Source: an uncultured Alphaproteobacteria bacterium (lineage in GTDB: Bacteria > Pseudomonadota > Alphaproteobacteria > Rhodobacterales > Rhodobacteraceae). Taken from it: a stretch of DNA of 64,000 nucleotides. Numbering within the stretch: position 1 is the stretch's first letter; every line of letters begins with the position of its first letter. The DNA lies in NCBI GenBank assembly GCA_902570265.1, contig CACFXF010000004.1:1-64000 (forward strand), given 5' to 3'. The translations under genes were made by a program, and so were the position numbers. Positions 33,782 through 44,139 of the stretch are shown piece after piece. The notes under the pieces were generated by a model. It ran no database searches, had not been told where the DNA came from, and worked only from the letters and a program-made list of their open reading frames with translations.

Positions 33782-34813
33782 ATGAGAAAATCACTTTTTA
33801 TGGTCTTGTCTTCAATTCTTTTGATTGTAGGCGGACAGGCTGCTTTTTCTGGCGGTCATTCTGTGACATTAGATGATGTCAAAGCACGTGGAAACTTATT
33901 ATGTGGTGTTTCAACGGGTGCTCCTGGTTTTGCTACAATTGATGATTCTGGAAAAGATGTAGGATTTGACGTTGATTATTGTCGCGCTTTAGCAGCTGCA
34001 ATTTTTGGTGATCCAATGGCAGTAAAATTTGTAGGATTAACATCTGCAGTGAGATTTACAGCTTTAGCAGCTGGTGAAGTAGATATTCTTGCTAGAAACA
34101 CAACATGGACCTACAGTAGAGATACAGACCTTAAGCAAACTTTTTTAGGTGTCAACTATTATGATGGTCAAGGTTTTATGGTTAAGAAGGATCTTGGTGT
34201 TAATTCTACTCTAGAATTAGATGGTGCAACCGTCTGTATACAAGTTGGAACAACAACAGAACTAAACCTAGCCGACTATTTCAAAGAAAATGGAATGAGT
34301 TACGAACCTGTGCCAACAGCTGACAACGCTGAGTCTCAGCAGCAGTATTTAGCTGGTGCTTGTGATACTTATACAACTGATGCTTCTGCACTTCATGGAA
34401 CAAGAGTAAACTTAGAAAATCCTGATGATCACCTTGTATTACCAGAAATTATTTCAAAAGAACCTCTTGGACCTCTTGTAAGACATGGTGATGACAACTG
34501 GGCTGATATTGGTAGATGGGTATTAAATGCTCTTATTATTGCTGAAGAAAAGGGTATTACACAATCTAATATAGATAGCTGGAAAGATACCAAAGACGCT
34601 GAAATTCACAGATTACTTGGTACTGGTGATGATGATATTTTAGCAATGGTAGGTCTGCCTAAAAATGCTATGTACAATGCAATCAAAGCTGGTGGTAACT
34701 ATGGTGAGATTTTTGAAAATAACCTAGGTGCTACAAGTGGAATTAATATTGAGAGAGGTGTTAATGCTTCTTGGACTAAAGGTGGAATTCTTTATTCACC
34801 ACCATTTAGATAA
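33782..34813 (+). CDS. aapJ: General L-amino acid ABC transporter substrate-binding protein
   Basis: 343 residues. A signal peptide (about 1-22) precedes the mature domain, which starts VTLDDVKARGNLLCGVSTGAPGFATIDDSGKDVGFDVDYCRALAAAIFG, the AapJ-type family 3 solute-binding pattern. It captures polar L-amino acids in the periplasm for AapQMP. ATG 33782 is used because AAGGGG lies just upstream and gives a proper signal peptide; an upstream in-frame TTG at 33704 does not. A terminator follows, so it is probably made in excess over the permease. Confidence 0.93.
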   Translation: MRKSLFMVLSSILLIVGGQAAFSGGHSVTLDDVKARGNLLCGVSTGAPGFATIDDSGKDVGFDVDYCRALAAAIFGDPMAVKFVGLTSAVRFTALAAGEVDILARNTTWTYSRDTDLKQTFLGVNYYDGQGFMVKKDLGVNSTLELDGATVCIQVGTTTELNLADYFKENGMSYEPVPTADNAESQQQYLAGACDTYTTDASALHGTRVNLENPDDHLVLPEIISKEPLGPLVRHGDDNWADIGRWVLNALIIAEEKGITQSNIDSWKDTKDAEIHRLLGTGDDDILAMVGLPKNAMYNAIKAGGNYGEIFENNLGATSGINIERGVNASWTKGGILYSPPFR

Positions 34814-34827
34814 TATATAAAATCGAT

Positions 34828-34858
34828 GGGGGCGTTCTTATAAAGTCGCCCCTTTTTT
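34828..34858 (+). terminator. Rho-independent terminator after aapJ
   Basis: GGGGCG (34829-34834) pairs with CGCCCC (34847-34852) around a 12-base loop, followed by TTTTTT. It sits between the binding-protein gene and the permease genes, a typical place for partial termination that raises binding-protein yield. Confidence 0.85.
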
Positions 34859-34885
34859 CTTTCATGATCAAAATTATGTGAATTT

Positions 34886-36103
34886 ATGAAAGCTTCTGCG
34901 CCACCAAAAATTGAAAGCTTTAAATTAAGTATGTTACTTAGTGACACCCGATACAGGGGAACGTCTCTTCAGGTAATTACTTTTATAATTTTTGTAGCTG
35001 TATTTTTCTGGTTGGTTGATAATACTTTAAAAAACTTAGCATTATTAGGCAAAGATGTAAGCTTCAATTTTTTGTTCCTGAGAGCGGGTTATGATATTAA
35101 TCAGCGTTTAATACCTTACAATAGTGATAGTACTCACGGAAGGGCAGCTTTTGTGGGAATTTTAAATACCTTGCTGGTAGCTTTAGTAGGATGTTTTTTT
35201 GCTACAATTTTAGGTTTGTTTGTTGGTATTTTAAGACTTTCAAAAAACTGGTTAGTAGCTAAATTAATGTCAATTTACATTGAAGGTTTTAGAAATGTCC
35301 CTGTTTTGCTTTGGATTGTAATGATTTTTGCCCTTCTAACGGAATTTACACCAGCTCCAAAGGCATTTAAGGGGGCTGATCCACAAGCTACAATGTTACT
35401 TTTTGACAGTATTGCAGTAACTAATAGAGGTACTTATTTTCCGGCACCTATATTTGGTGAAGGATCATTTTGGTTACTCTTAAGCTTTATATTATCTGTA
35501 CTCATAGTAATTTTTATAAAAAAGTATGCTAATAAACAGAAAAACGAAACAGGTAAAAATTTACCAACTTTTTGGATAAGCATATTAATAATTATTTTGC
35601 CAACCTTAGGTTTTTATTTTTTATTAGGGAAACCAATTTCTCTGGAATATCCTTATCTTAAAGGTTTTAATTTTAAAGATGGAATACATTTGAGAAATTC
35701 TTTTCTTGCTCTTACTTTGGCTTTGGCATTATATACTTCTGCTTTTATCGCTGAAATAGTTAGGGCAGGTATTTTAGCCATATCCAAAGGGCAGACTGAG
35801 GCGGCGGCTTCCTTAGGATTAAGACCAAATAAAATTATGAACTTAATAATTTTACCTCAAGCACTCAGAATAATAGTTCCTCCATTAATATCAAATTATT
35901 TGAATTTGACAAAAAATTCGTCACTAGCAATTGCTGTGGGTTATATGGATGTAAGAGGTACTCTTGGTGGTATTACCTTAAATCAAACTGGTAGAGAGTT
36001 AGAATCGATGTTGTTGTTAATGGGTTTCTATTTGTGTGTATCTTTACTAATTTCATCAGTAATTAATTACTATAATAGATCATTTCAAATAGTGGTGAGA
36101 TAA
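34886..36103 (+). CDS. aapQ: General L-amino acid ABC transporter permease AapQ
   Basis: 405 residues, large for the family because of a long periplasmic insert between the first membrane segments and the core, as in AapQ. The EAA loop, EAAASLGLRPNKIMNLIILPQALRIIVPP, contacts the ATPase. N-terminal MKASAPPKIESFKLSMLLSDTRYRG is AapQ-like. Partner of AapM in the inner membrane. 2 bases before aapM. Confidence 0.92.
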   Translation: MKASAPPKIESFKLSMLLSDTRYRGTSLQVITFIIFVAVFFWLVDNTLKNLALLGKDVSFNFLFLRAGYDINQRLIPYNSDSTHGRAAFVGILNTLLVALVGCFFATILGLFVGILRLSKNWLVAKLMSIYIEGFRNVPVLLWIVMIFALLTEFTPAPKAFKGADPQATMLLFDSIAVTNRGTYFPAPIFGEGSFWLLLSFILSVLIVIFIKKYANKQKNETGKNLPTFWISILIIILPTLGFYFLLGKPISLEYPYLKGFNFKDGIHLRNSFLALTLALALYTSAFIAEIVRAGILAISKGQTEAAASLGLRPNKIMNLIILPQALRIIVPPLISNYLNLTKNSSLAIAVGYMDVRGTLGGITLNQTGRELESMLLLMGFYLCVSLLISSVINYYNRSFQIVVR

Positions 36104-36104
36104 G

Positions 36105-37385
36105 TTGTCTAAACTAGCCTTTGTTCAAAAAAATAAAATACCACCTTCTCCAGCACCTATATCTGAAGTTGGTGTTATTGGTTGGTTAAAACAAAATTTA
36201 TTTTCAAGTTGGTTTAATACCTTACTAACGTTACTATCTATTTACTTTCTTTTTATTATTCTAAAAGATTTTATTCCTTGGGCGTGGGGTGGTCATTGGG
36301 ATACAAAATCTCTAAGAGAATGTTTAGACTTAAATCCTGACGTAGCCTGTTTTTCAGTCTTAACTGCAAGATGGAAGCAATTGCTTTTTGGGTTGTATCC
36401 TGCTGAAGAATATTGGCGCCCAACAGTCACTTTTATACTCTTAATTTTTTCAATCATCCCTATTTTGTTTCCAAAGTTTTTTCGTTTTTTTTGGTTTTCA
36501 ATAATTTATCCAGGATTAGCTATTTGGTTACTTTGGGGTGGGTCCATATGGAGTGTTGGAATAGTTTATATTGGATTTTTTCTAGGAGTTTTATTATTTA
36601 TTTTGCTATTGAGAAATATTACCAAAAATATGGTTATTGCTGGAATTAGTTCTATTCTTTTTGTAATTTTATTTTTTATATTTTTTTCCAATTATCTTGT
36701 TAAAATTTTAGATATAATCATCCCAATTTCATTACCTCCTGTAGAGTCTCTTAAAATGGGAGGTTTTACGTTATCCTTGATAGTTGGAATAACTGGTATA
36801 GTTGCTTCTTTCCCAATTGGTATTCTTCTAGCACTAGGAAGGCAGTCAAATTTGCCAATTATAAAAATGATATGTGTAGGTTTTATTGAGTTTATTAGAG
36901 GAGTACCCTTAATAACCTTACTTTTTGTTGCTTCTGTTTTACTAAATTATTTTTTACCACCTGGAACTAACTTTGATATAGTTTTAAGAGTTATAATTAT
37001 GGTAACGCTTTTTTCTGCAGCTTATATGGCTGAAGTAATTCGAGGAGGTTTAGCAGGACTACCATTAGGACAACATGAGGCATCTGCATCCCTAGGATTA
37101 ACATATTGGCAATCTCAACGTCTAGTTATTATGCCTCAAGCTTTAAAAATTTCTATTCCAGGGATTGTGAATACATTTATAGGTTTGTTTAAAGATACAA
37201 CACTCGTATCAATTATTAGTTTAAGAGATCCTGTAGGTTTAGCTTCTACAATTAGGGCGGATCAAACATGGAATGGTATTTACTGGGAATTATATGTAGC
37301 TATCGGTTTAATGTTTTTTGTGGTTTGCTTTGGTATGTCACAGTATTCTCAATATTTAGAGCGTAAATTAAAGACAGATAAGTAG
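36105..37385 (+). CDS. aapM: General L-amino acid ABC transporter permease AapM
   Basis: 426 residues, many membrane segments, with EAA loop HEASASLGLTYWQSQRLVIMPQALKISIPG and the FKDTTLVSIISLRD segment of polar amino acid permeases. N terminus FVQKNKIPPSPAPISEVGVIGWLKQNLFSS is AapM-like. The start is TTG at 36105, right after the aapQ stop. AapQ and AapM probably form the heterodimeric channel. Confidence 0.92.
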   Translation: MSKLAFVQKNKIPPSPAPISEVGVIGWLKQNLFSSWFNTLLTLLSIYFLFIILKDFIPWAWGGHWDTKSLRECLDLNPDVACFSVLTARWKQLLFGLYPAEEYWRPTVTFILLIFSIIPILFPKFFRFFWFSIIYPGLAIWLLWGGSIWSVGIVYIGFFLGVLLFILLLRNITKNMVIAGISSILFVILFFIFFSNYLVKILDIIIPISLPPVESLKMGGFTLSLIVGITGIVASFPIGILLALGRQSNLPIIKMICVGFIEFIRGVPLITLLFVASVLLNYFLPPGTNFDIVLRVIIMVTLFSAAYMAEVIRGGLAGLPLGQHEASASLGLTYWQSQRLVIMPQALKISIPGIVNTFIGLFKDTTLVSIISLRDPVGLASTIRADQTWNGIYWELYVAIGLMFFVVCFGMSQYSQYLERKLKTDK

Positions 37386-37421
37386 TAGAATGGTAATTTT
37401 AATTTAGAAGGATATATAAAA

Positions 37422-38186
37422 ATGGAAAAAACCAAAATAAATATCACTGATGAGGTTGCTATTCACATTTCAGAAATGAATAAGTGGTATGGAAATTTCC
37501 ATGTTTTGCGGGATATTAACCTTGAAGTAATGAGAGGTGAGCGGATAGTAGTATGTGGGCCATCTGGTTCTGGAAAATCTACACTTATTAGATGTATTAA
37601 TCGGTTAGAAGAGCATCAAAAGGGTCGAATTATTGTTGATGGCACTGAATTAACTACTGATTTAAAAAATATTGATAAGATACGCTCAGAAGTAGGAATG
37701 GTCTTCCAACATTTTAATTTATTTCCTCATTTAACTACATTAGAAAATTGTACACTAGCGCCTATTTGGGTAAGAGAAACTCCAGCTAAAGAGGCGCAGG
37801 AAATTGCAATGGAAATGTTAGAAAAAGTAAAAATCCCTGAACAAGCTAACAAATATCCAGGTCAGTTATCGGGGGGGCAACAACAGAGAGTTGCAATAGC
37901 CAGATCATTATGTATGAAGCCAAGAATAATGTTATTTGATGAAGTTACTTCGGCACTTGATCCTGAAATGATCAAAGAAGTTTTAGACACAATGATACAA
38001 TTAGCAGAAGATGGCATGACTATGATTTGTGTAACGCATGAGATGGGTTTTGCAAGGCAAGTTGCCGATAGAGTCATATTTATGGATGATGGGCAAATAG
38101 TAGAACAAAATGAACCTGAAAGCTTTTTTAATAAACCTCAATCTGACAGGACGAAGTTATTTCTAAGCCAAATACTAGGTCATTAG
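37422..38186 (+). CDS. aapP: General L-amino acid ABC transporter ATP-binding protein
   Basis: 254 residues. Walker [11 protein letters not shown]-loop [11 protein letters not shown], signature [15 protein letters not shown], Walker [15 protein letters not shown] and the H-loop THEMGFARQ are complete. It powers AapJQM. AAGGATATATAAA precedes ATG 37422. Its last 4 bases overlap the end of argB on the other strand, so the two operons converge without a visible terminator. Confidence 0.94.
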   Translation: MEKTKINITDEVAIHISEMNKWYGNFHVLRDINLEVMRGERIVVCGPSGSGKSTLIRCINRLEEHQKGRIIVDGTELTTDLKNIDKIRSEVGMVFQHFNLFPHLTTLENCTLAPIWVRETPAKEAQEIAMEMLEKVKIPEQANKYPGQLSGGQQQRVAIARSLCMKPRIMLFDEVTSALDPEMIKEVLDTMIQLAEDGMTMICVTHEMGFARQVADRVIFMDDGQIVEQNEPESFFNKPQSDRTKLFLSQILGH

Positions 38187-39049
38187 TCTATTTCTTCTCT
38201 TATTAATGTACCAACCCCATGATCTGTAAAAAGTTCTAATAAACAAGCATTTTGTATGCTTCCATCAAGAATAACAACTGCTCTCACGCCTTTTTCAATA
38301 GCGTCAATAGCAGTATTAACTTTTGGTATCATTCCGTCTTTAATTATATTTTGATTTATTAATTTTTTAATTTCTTTTAAAGGGGCTTTTTCAATCTTTT
38401 CACCATTTTTATCTTTTACTCCTTCAACGTCCGTTAATAAAAGTAATCTATCTGCCTTTAAGGCAGAAGCTATACTTCCTGCCATTGTATCTGCATTAAC
38501 ATTAAATGTTTCACCTTTCTCATTTGTTCCGATTGGAGAGATCACTGGTATAAAGTCATTCTCTACCAAAGTGGTAATTAATTTAGTGTTTATAAGAATT
38601 GGTTTCCCAACAAATCCCAATTTTGGGTGATCTTTTTCACAAATTACTAAAGAAGCATCCTTTCCTGAAATTCCAACGCCATTGCCTCCTTGACTATTAA
38701 TCGATGAGACTATGTTTTTGTTCAGATCACCAGATAAAACCATCTCCACTATTTTAACAGCACTTTCATCAGTTACACGTTTTCCATCAATGAAATTAAA
38801 ACTTACTCCCCATTTTTCTAGGGCACTATTTATCATAGGCCCCCCACCATGGATAATTATTGGGTTAACCTTACATTGCTTCATTAAGACAATATCTCTT
38901 GCAAATGAGGACAGATTTTCAATGTTACTCATTGCAGCACCACCTAATTTTATAACTATTGTAGCAGAGTCGTATCTTTTTAAATATGGTAGTGCTTCAG
39001 AAAGAGTTTTTGCTGAGGCTATCCAGTCGGTTTTGTCATAATCCTGCAT
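38183..39049 (-). CDS. argB: Acetylglutamate kinase
   Basis: 288 residues. KLGGAAM near the N terminus (phosphate binding), [16 protein letters not shown] (substrate), [15 protein letters not shown] and the C-terminal [26 protein letters not shown] identify ArgB, the second step of arginine synthesis (N-acetylglutamate to its phosphate). Last gene of the rpmH-argB minus-strand run, 29 bases after engB; engB-argB pairing is common in alphaproteobacteria. Confidence 0.95.
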   Translation of the reverse strand: MQDYDKTDWIASAKTLSEALPYLKRYDSATIVIKLGGAAMSNIENLSSFARDIVLMKQCKVNPIIIHGGGPMINSALEKWGVSFNFIDGKRVTDESAVKIVEMVLSGDLNKNIVSSINSQGGNGVGISGKDASLVICEKDHPKLGFVGKPILINTKLITTLVENDFIPVISPIGTNEKGETFNVNADTMAGSIASALKADRLLLLTDVEGVKDKNGEKIEKAPLKEIKKLINQNIIKDGMIPKVNTAIDAIEKGVRAVVILDGSIQNACLLELFTDHGVGTLIREEID

Positions 39050-39078
39050 TATTAATCCCTTGTAAGAATTTATTATGT

Positions 39079-39747
39079 CTAACTGAAAATTTTACCAATT
39101 GACATTCTTAAAGTTTCAATCCCAATATTTTTTTTAGTAGAGGTTAATATAACTTCTGGAAAAGCATTTGCAAATAAGGATAGCTTAGTAAAAGTGATTT
39201 TTTTGATTTTTTCAAATTCCATTGGTTTGATTTTATCATATTTTGTGAATATTACCTGAAAAGTTATTGCCGCCTCTTCTAAAATTTTCATAAGATCATA
39301 ATCACTTGGTTTAATTCCATGCCTGCTATCTATTAATAGAAATACTCTTCTCAAGTTATTACTATAAAAAAAATAATCTTTTACCATTTTAAACCATGCT
39401 TGCCTTTCTTTTTTTGATACTTTTGCATAGCCGTAACCAGGTAAATCAACTAAGTGCTTATCATCTCCAATTCTAAAATAATTTATTTCTCTAGTTCTGC
39501 CAGGAGTTTTTGATGTTCTTGCTATTGATTTTCTACCAGTTAAATAATTTATCAGTGAAGATTTACCTACATTTGATCTGCCTGAAAAGCAAATTTCTAT
39601 AAAATCTCCACTGGGCATATCATGAAATGATTTTATTCCTTTAACAAAATCAATATGTGCAGTAAAAAGCTTATTATAGCTCTTTTCTTTATCTTCTATA
39701 ATATCATTTCCAATATAAAATTGGAATTCTTGTTTTTCCGTAATCAC
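39079..39747 (-). CDS. engB: Ribosome biogenesis GTPase EngB (YihA/YsxC)
   Basis: 222 residues. GTPase motifs GRSNVGKSSLINYLTG (G1), TPGRTREINYF (G2), DLPGYGYAKVSK (G3) and FTKYDK (G4) are typical of EngB, needed for 50S assembly. The start is GTG at 39747, one base before the yidC stop codon at 39749-39751, so the two may be coupled; a shorter start cannot be excluded. Confidence 0.93.
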   Translation of the reverse strand: MITEKQEFQFYIGNDIIEDKEKSYNKLFTAHIDFVKGIKSFHDMPSGDFIEICFSGRSNVGKSSLINYLTGRKSIARTSKTPGRTREINYFRIGDDKHLVDLPGYGYAKVSKKERQAWFKMVKDYFFYSNNLRRVFLLIDSRHGIKPSDYDLMKILEEAAITFQVIFTKYDKIKPMEFEKIKKITFTKLSLFANAFPEVILTSTKKNIGIETLRMSIGKIFS

Positions 39748-39748
39748 A

Positions 39749-41527
39749 TTATTCAGATTTTTTAAATGATTTTAAAATATTTCCAAAAATATCTGGTTTT
39801 ACTCCTTGTGAGTACATAATAATATATTGTTGTCCAAATTGAATTAGATTATTTGCAACCCAATATATCACTAATCCTGCTGAAAATTGACCTAGCATAA
39901 ACATAAAAACCCATGGCATCCAAGCAAATATCATTGCTTGTGTTTTATCAGTAGGAGCCGGATTTAGTTTTTGTTGCAACCACATTGTTACACCCATCAG
40001 AATAGGATAAACACCTATAGAAAATATAGAAAATAAACTTGTTGGATCAGGTGGGGAGAATGGTAATAAGCCAAATAAATTCATATATGAAGTAGGATCA
40101 GGCGCAGATAAATCTTTTATCCAACCAATAAATGGTGCATGTCTCATTTCTATTGTAACAAACAAAACTTTATATAAAGAGAAAAATACGGGTATTTGTA
40201 ATAAAATAGGTAAACATCCAGCAACAGGATTAACCTTTTCTTTTTTATATAAAGCCATTAACTCTTGCTGTAATTTAGCTCGATCATCCCCTGCATTTTT
40301 CTTAATTTTTTCCATTTGAGGTTGTAAGTGCTTCATTCTAGACATTGATACGAATGATTTATATGAAAGTGGGAATAATAAAGTTTTTATAAAAAGAGTT
40401 AATAGAATAATTGACCATCCCATATTATGAGTGAAACTATTAAACCAATCTAAGAGGAAAAAAATTGGTTTAGTTAGATAAAAAAACCAGCCCCAGTCAA
40501 CTGAATCTACAAAATTTTCAATATCTAGAGATTTTTGATAAGACTTAATAGTATTAACCTCTTTTGCACCAACAAATAGGTTGGTTGTCACAGAGGCACT
40601 TTCATTAATGTTAACTTGTAAAGGAGGTAATCGCATCCATACCTCAAAATTATCAGAGGAAGGAAAATATCTTTGGTCCATTTTAAATGTTTGACCCGCT
40701 TTAGGAATTAAAGTGGACATCCAATATTTATCAGTAAAACCTATCCATCCATTTTGTTGAATTTCTCGAGTAATTTCTTCTCTTGAAAGATCTTCAATAT
40801 CTCCATAATTGGTCTCTATTAGTTCTCCATCATGCATCCCAACAACACCTTCATGAAGAATATAAAAACCAATAGTATCTGGTTGACCGTTTCTTGTTAA
40901 ATTTCCATATGGATACAATTGAATATTTTCAGAACTTCCATTGATTACAGATTGAGAAATTTCAAACATATAATTTTCGTCAATAGATATAGTTTTTTCA
41001 AAAATAACACCTTTATTATTTTTCCAACTTAAAGTTATTGGGGAATTTTCTGTTAGAATACTGCCAGATTTTAAGGTCCAAATAGTGCTAGAATTTGGGG
41101 TTTCACCTTCGTCTAAACCTTTCATTCCAGCCCAGCCATGAAAAGCATAATATGGATTTTTAGTTCCATCAGGTGACAATAAGGTGACATTATTAGAACT
41201 TTCATTTAAAGTTTCACGATATTTTTGCAAGCTAAGTTCGTCAATTCTTCCACCTTTTAACCAAATAGAGCCTTTAAGATTTTTGGTTAAAATTTCTACT
41301 CTAGGTGCAAATGTTTCTTCAGAGTTTTGGGATGTGCTATTATTTAATTCCGATATTTCTTCATTCGATAACTTTTTATTACTTCCAGTTATAGTTTGAC
41401 TGGTTTGATTTTCTGATGTCCCTATCTCCTCAGGAATAGGCTCTGGAGGGAATAGAAACATCCAAGTTAGTAAAACAAGAAAGCTAAGCGCTGTAGCTAA
41501 TATTAGATTTTTTGTTTGTTCATCCAT
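39749..41527 (-). CDS. yidC: Membrane protein insertase YidC
   Basis: 592 residues. One N-terminal membrane anchor (about 7-26), a large periplasmic domain, then the conserved insertase core with SYKSFVSMSRMKHLQPQMEKIKK and PVAGCLPILLQIPVFFSLYKVLF. YidC inserts membrane proteins such as Foc and works with SecYEG. It lies in the conserved rpmH-rnpA-yidD-yidC neighbourhood, with ttcA inserted between yidD and yidC. Confidence 0.96.
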   Translation of the reverse strand: MDEQTKNLILATALSFLVLLTWMFLFPPEPIPEEIGTSENQTSQTITGSNKKLSNEEISELNNSTSQNSEETFAPRVEILTKNLKGSIWLKGGRIDELSLQKYRETLNESSNNVTLLSPDGTKNPYYAFHGWAGMKGLDEGETPNSSTIWTLKSGSILTENSPITLSWKNNKGVIFEKTISIDENYMFEISQSVINGSSENIQLYPYGNLTRNGQPDTIGFYILHEGVVGMHDGELIETNYGDIEDLSREEITREIQQNGWIGFTDKYWMSTLIPKAGQTFKMDQRYFPSSDNFEVWMRLPPLQVNINESASVTTNLFVGAKEVNTIKSYQKSLDIENFVDSVDWGWFFYLTKPIFFLLDWFNSFTHNMGWSIILLTLFIKTLLFPLSYKSFVSMSRMKHLQPQMEKIKKNAGDDRAKLQQELMALYKKEKVNPVAGCLPILLQIPVFFSLYKVLFVTIEMRHAPFIGWIKDLSAPDPTSYMNLFGLLPFSPPDPTSLFSIFSIGVYPILMGVTMWLQQKLNPAPTDKTQAMIFAWMPWVFMFMLGQFSAGLVIYWVANNLIQFGQQYIIMYSQGVKPDIFGNILKSFKKSE

Positions 41528-41580
41528 AAAATACTCATCTAAATTTTTTATTTATTACGAAATAAAGATTTAATAAAAAT

Positions 41581-42411
41581 TTACAACCTGTTTCTGTCAA
41601 GATTAGCGAAATTAAATAGTGATCTGTCCAACAAGTGGCTAGGTCTACTATTTGATAAAGCTTTGTACATTATTTTCTTCCTTCCTGGAAAATCTAACTC
41701 CCACTGTTCAAGCATTTTTTTTATCTTTTTCCTTTCCAAACCGTCTTGACTGCCACAAAGATCACATGGAATTATTGGAAATTTCATATGATTAGAAAAT
41801 CTTTCACAATCTTTTTCGCTTATATTTGCTAAGGGTCTTAAAACTAATAAATCGCCTTCATCATTAATTAATTTTGGGGGCATTGAGGATAGTTTTCCAC
41901 CATGGAAAAGATTGAGAAAAAAAGTCTCTAAAATATCATCCTGGTGATGTCCCAGGACAACCGCTGTACATTTTTCTTCTCTAGCTATTCTATAAAGGTG
42001 TGCTCTCCTCAATCTTGAACAAAGTGAACAGTAAGTTTTATTTATTTGAATTTTATCTTTAACAATAGAGTAGGTGTTTTGATATTCAATTCGATTAGGC
42101 ACTCCTATTTTTTTCAAAAATTTGGGTAATACTGTTTTAGGAAAATTTGGTTGACCTTGATCTAAATTACAGGCCAGAATTTCTACTGGTAACAGTCCTC
42201 GCCACTTTAATTCAATTAGGGAAGCTAATAATGTAAAACTATCTTTACCACCAGATAGACAAACTAACCATTTCGCACCTTTCTCTATCATTTTAAAATC
42301 ATAAATTATATCTTTAGTTTTCCTAACAATACGTTTTCTCAATTTTCGAAATTCAAGACTATCAGGGCAATTATAAAATATGGGATGTATTTCTTCTTTT
42401 GTATCAATCAT
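41581..42411 (-). CDS. ttcA: tRNA 2-thiocytidine(32) synthetase TtcA
   Basis: 276 residues from ATG 42411. PP-loop [47 protein letters not shown] and [18 protein letters not shown] match TtcA, including the Cys pairs that bind its Fe-S cluster. It thiolates C32 of some tRNAs. The gene overlaps the end of yidD by 8 bases; ATG 42441 with a GGTGGA site is an alternative start. Its insertion inside the rnpA-yidD-yidC cluster is unusual. Confidence 0.9.
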   Translation of the reverse strand: MIDTKEEIHPIFYNCPDSLEFRKLRKRIVRKTKDIIYDFKMIEKGAKWLVCLSGGKDSFTLLASLIELKWRGLLPVEILACNLDQGQPNFPKTVLPKFLKKIGVPNRIEYQNTYSIVKDKIQINKTYCSLCSRLRRAHLYRIAREEKCTAVVLGHHQDDILETFFLNLFHGGKLSSMPPKLINDEGDLLVLRPLANISEKDCERFSNHMKFPIIPCDLCGSQDGLERKKIKKMLEQWELDFPGRKKIMYKALSNSRPSHLLDRSLFNFANLDRNRL

Positions 42412-42643
42412 TATTAATTTTCTTTTTTGGGACAGGATCATAGCCAAATCCACCAAACGGATGGCATTTTAATATTCTTTTCAAACTTAATAATGAACCT
42501 AAAAAAATACCATGAACAAGTATAGCTTCTTTGCAATATTGTGAGCATGTGGGCTCAAATCTACAATTACGTCCTAAAAGAGGACTAATACAAATTTGGT
42601 ATAGATAAATTGGGATGATTATTAATTTTCTAATTTTTTTCAA
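42404..42643 (-). CDS. yidD: Membrane protein insertion efficiency factor YidD
   Basis: 79 residues: [34 protein letters not shown] and [18 protein letters not shown] are the YidD hallmarks, with three conserved Cys. It helps YidC-mediated insertion. It starts inside the end of rnpA (14-base overlap) and ends inside ttcA. Confidence 0.95.
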   Translation of the reverse strand: MKKIRKLIIIPIYLYQICISPLLGRNCRFEPTCSQYCKEAILVHGIFLGSLLSLKRILKCHPFGGFGYDPVPKKKINND

Positions 42644-43028
42644 TCTTTTTTAATTCCATTTTATGTAATTTAGATAAAGCATCTTTTAGATTTGTTTCAA
42701 GAATTTTAAACGATATTTCTTCAGTAGTTTTTTCTTTTCCAATCAAAACATAATCCCAGCCTTTTAAGCCCTCAATAGGAATGATATTTTTTACTAAGGC
42801 TCTAAGTCTTCGCTTTGCTCGATTTCTTTTTACTGCATTACCCACCTTTTTTGAGCAAGTGAGACCATATCTAATTTGGTAGGGATCAAAATTGCATTCT
42901 TTCTTTCTACTTCTTCCTTGAATAATAAAACCAGGTGTAACAAATTTTAATCCTGTTTTCATTTTTAAATAATCACTTTTTTTTGTGATTTTACCAAGTA
43001 TAGGTTTTGAGCTATCCATTTTAGCCAC
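42630..43028 (-). CDS. rnpA: Ribonuclease P protein component
   Basis: 132 residues. The RNR motif region [20 protein letters not shown] is diagnostic. It assists the RNase P RNA in tRNA 5' processing. A short N-terminal extension is present. 72 bases after rpmH, with which it is normally cotranscribed. Confidence 0.94.
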   Translation of the reverse strand: MAKMDSSKPILGKITKKSDYLKMKTGLKFVTPGFIIQGRSRKKECNFDPYQIRYGLTCSKKVGNAVKRNRAKRRLRALVKNIIPIEGLKGWDYVLIGKEKTTEEISFKILETNLKDALSKLHKMELKKIEKN

Positions 43029-43100
43029 CCAACTTTAAGAAAAAATAGTTAGATACAAATTCTCAAAATATAATATTTTTATTTAATTATTAACGAAGAG

Positions 43101-43235
43101 TTAAGCGGAAAGATTTTTGCGTCCTTGTGCTCTTCTTTTATTAATGATCTTTCGACCATTTGAAGTAGCCATTCTAGAACGAAAACCATGTCTTCTTTTT
43201 CTAACAAGATTACTTGGTTGAAAAGTCCTTTTCAT
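43101..43235 (-). CDS. rpmH: 50S ribosomal protein L34
   Basis: 44 residues, starting [18 protein letters not shown] and continuing with the arginine-rich [12 protein letters not shown] and [11 protein letters not shown] parts: a full-length L34. I found it by translating the minus strand between rnpA and the VTT gene. GAAGGTG precedes the ATG at the right spacing. First gene of the minus-strand operon down to argB. Confidence 0.96.
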   Translation of the reverse strand: MKRTFQPSNLVRKRRHGFRSRMATSNGRKIINKRRAQGRKNLSA

Positions 43236-43267
43236 ATTGCACCTTCATTTAGATTTAAAACATAGTT

Positions 43268-43296
43268 CTTTTATTATGCATATTGTACGGTGTCAA
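43268..43296 (-). promoter_or_regulatory. Promoter of the rpmH operon
   Basis: On the minus strand TTGACA (43296-43291) is followed after 17 bp by TAAAAG (43273-43268), a perfect -35 and a 4-of-6 -10, placed about 30 bases before the rpmH start. It would drive rpmH-rnpA-yidD-ttcA-yidC-engB-argB. Confidence 0.6.
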
Positions 43297-43383
43297 TTGT
43301 TAACTATATCTGAATTATAGTTTTACATTAGATAACAATTCAAATATGTATAATTTTAATTTATAAATTTTTTCAACATATTG

Positions 43384-44079
43384 ATGATTAGATATCTAAT
43401 CCTATTAATTTTTCTTTTAACAATCCTATTTTCAAGTCTTTTCTTTGATTACTGGAATTTTGTTTTAAAATTAACTTTAAATAATCTATCAGAGTTACTA
43501 ATTTTTGTAGAAAATAAATTTCTTTTATCTTTAATTTTTTTTACAATATTATATGTAGTTTCCACAGCACTTTCTATACCTGTTGGAACTGTTCTTACTT
43601 TCTTAGGAGGTTATATTTTTGGTGTTTTTATTGGATTCTTACTAGTTGTGATTGGTGCAACTTTAGGAGCAGTTATTTTATTCCTAATAATTAAAGTTGG
43701 TTTTATAAAAAGCTTAGAAAGTATTCAAAGTAAACCTGGACTATTAAATAAAATTAAATTAGGAATTGAGAAAGAAATTTGGAGTTATTTATTCTTCATC
43801 AGATTTTTTCCTGTTTTCCCTTTCTGGTTTGTGAATATTGCTCCAGCCATACTAGGTGTTAGATTTTTTCCATATTTAGTAACTACTTTTTTTGGCATTA
43901 TGCCTGGTACATTATCTATCATAATGATTGGATCTGGAGTTGAAGATATTGTAAATCAAAAAGATGATTTAAATTTGAATATTTTTGAACAAAAAAAATT
44001 TATGATTGGTCTATTGATACTTAGTCTTATTTCTATTTTACCTATTTTTTTGAAGAAATTTAATTTACTAAAACTTTAA
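43384..44079 (+). CDS. VTT-domain (TVP38/TMEM64 family) membrane protein
   Basis: 231 residues with about five or six membrane segments. GGYIFGVFIGFLLVVIGATLGAVILF and FFIRFFPVFPFWFVNIAPAILGV match the VTT/SNARE-associated domain (DedA-like half-transporter fold). Members are linked to lipid or polyprenyl-phosphate handling; a precise role is not visible. ATG 43384 is chosen over the overlapping TTG 43381; no clear ribosome-binding site. Confidence 0.85.
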   Translation: MIRYLILLIFLLTILFSSLFFDYWNFVLKLTLNNLSELLIFVENKFLLSLIFFTILYVVSTALSIPVGTVLTFLGGYIFGVFIGFLLVVIGATLGAVILFLIIKVGFIKSLESIQSKPGLLNKIKLGIEKEIWSYLFFIRFFPVFPFWFVNIAPAILGVRFFPYLVTTFFGIMPGTLSIIMIGSGVEDIVNQKDDLNLNIFEQKKFMIGLLILSLISILPIFLKKFNLLKL

Positions 44080-44139
44080 TTTTATAATTTATAAAAATTT
44101 CTTGCTTATCCTAAAAGCTATAGTTAGTTCTTAAATAAC

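Noticed and set aside
43236..43383. Replication origin near rpmH
   Set aside because: rpmH is often near oriC, but dnaA is absent and only one poor DnaA-box-like 9-mer (TTATGCATA) is seen.
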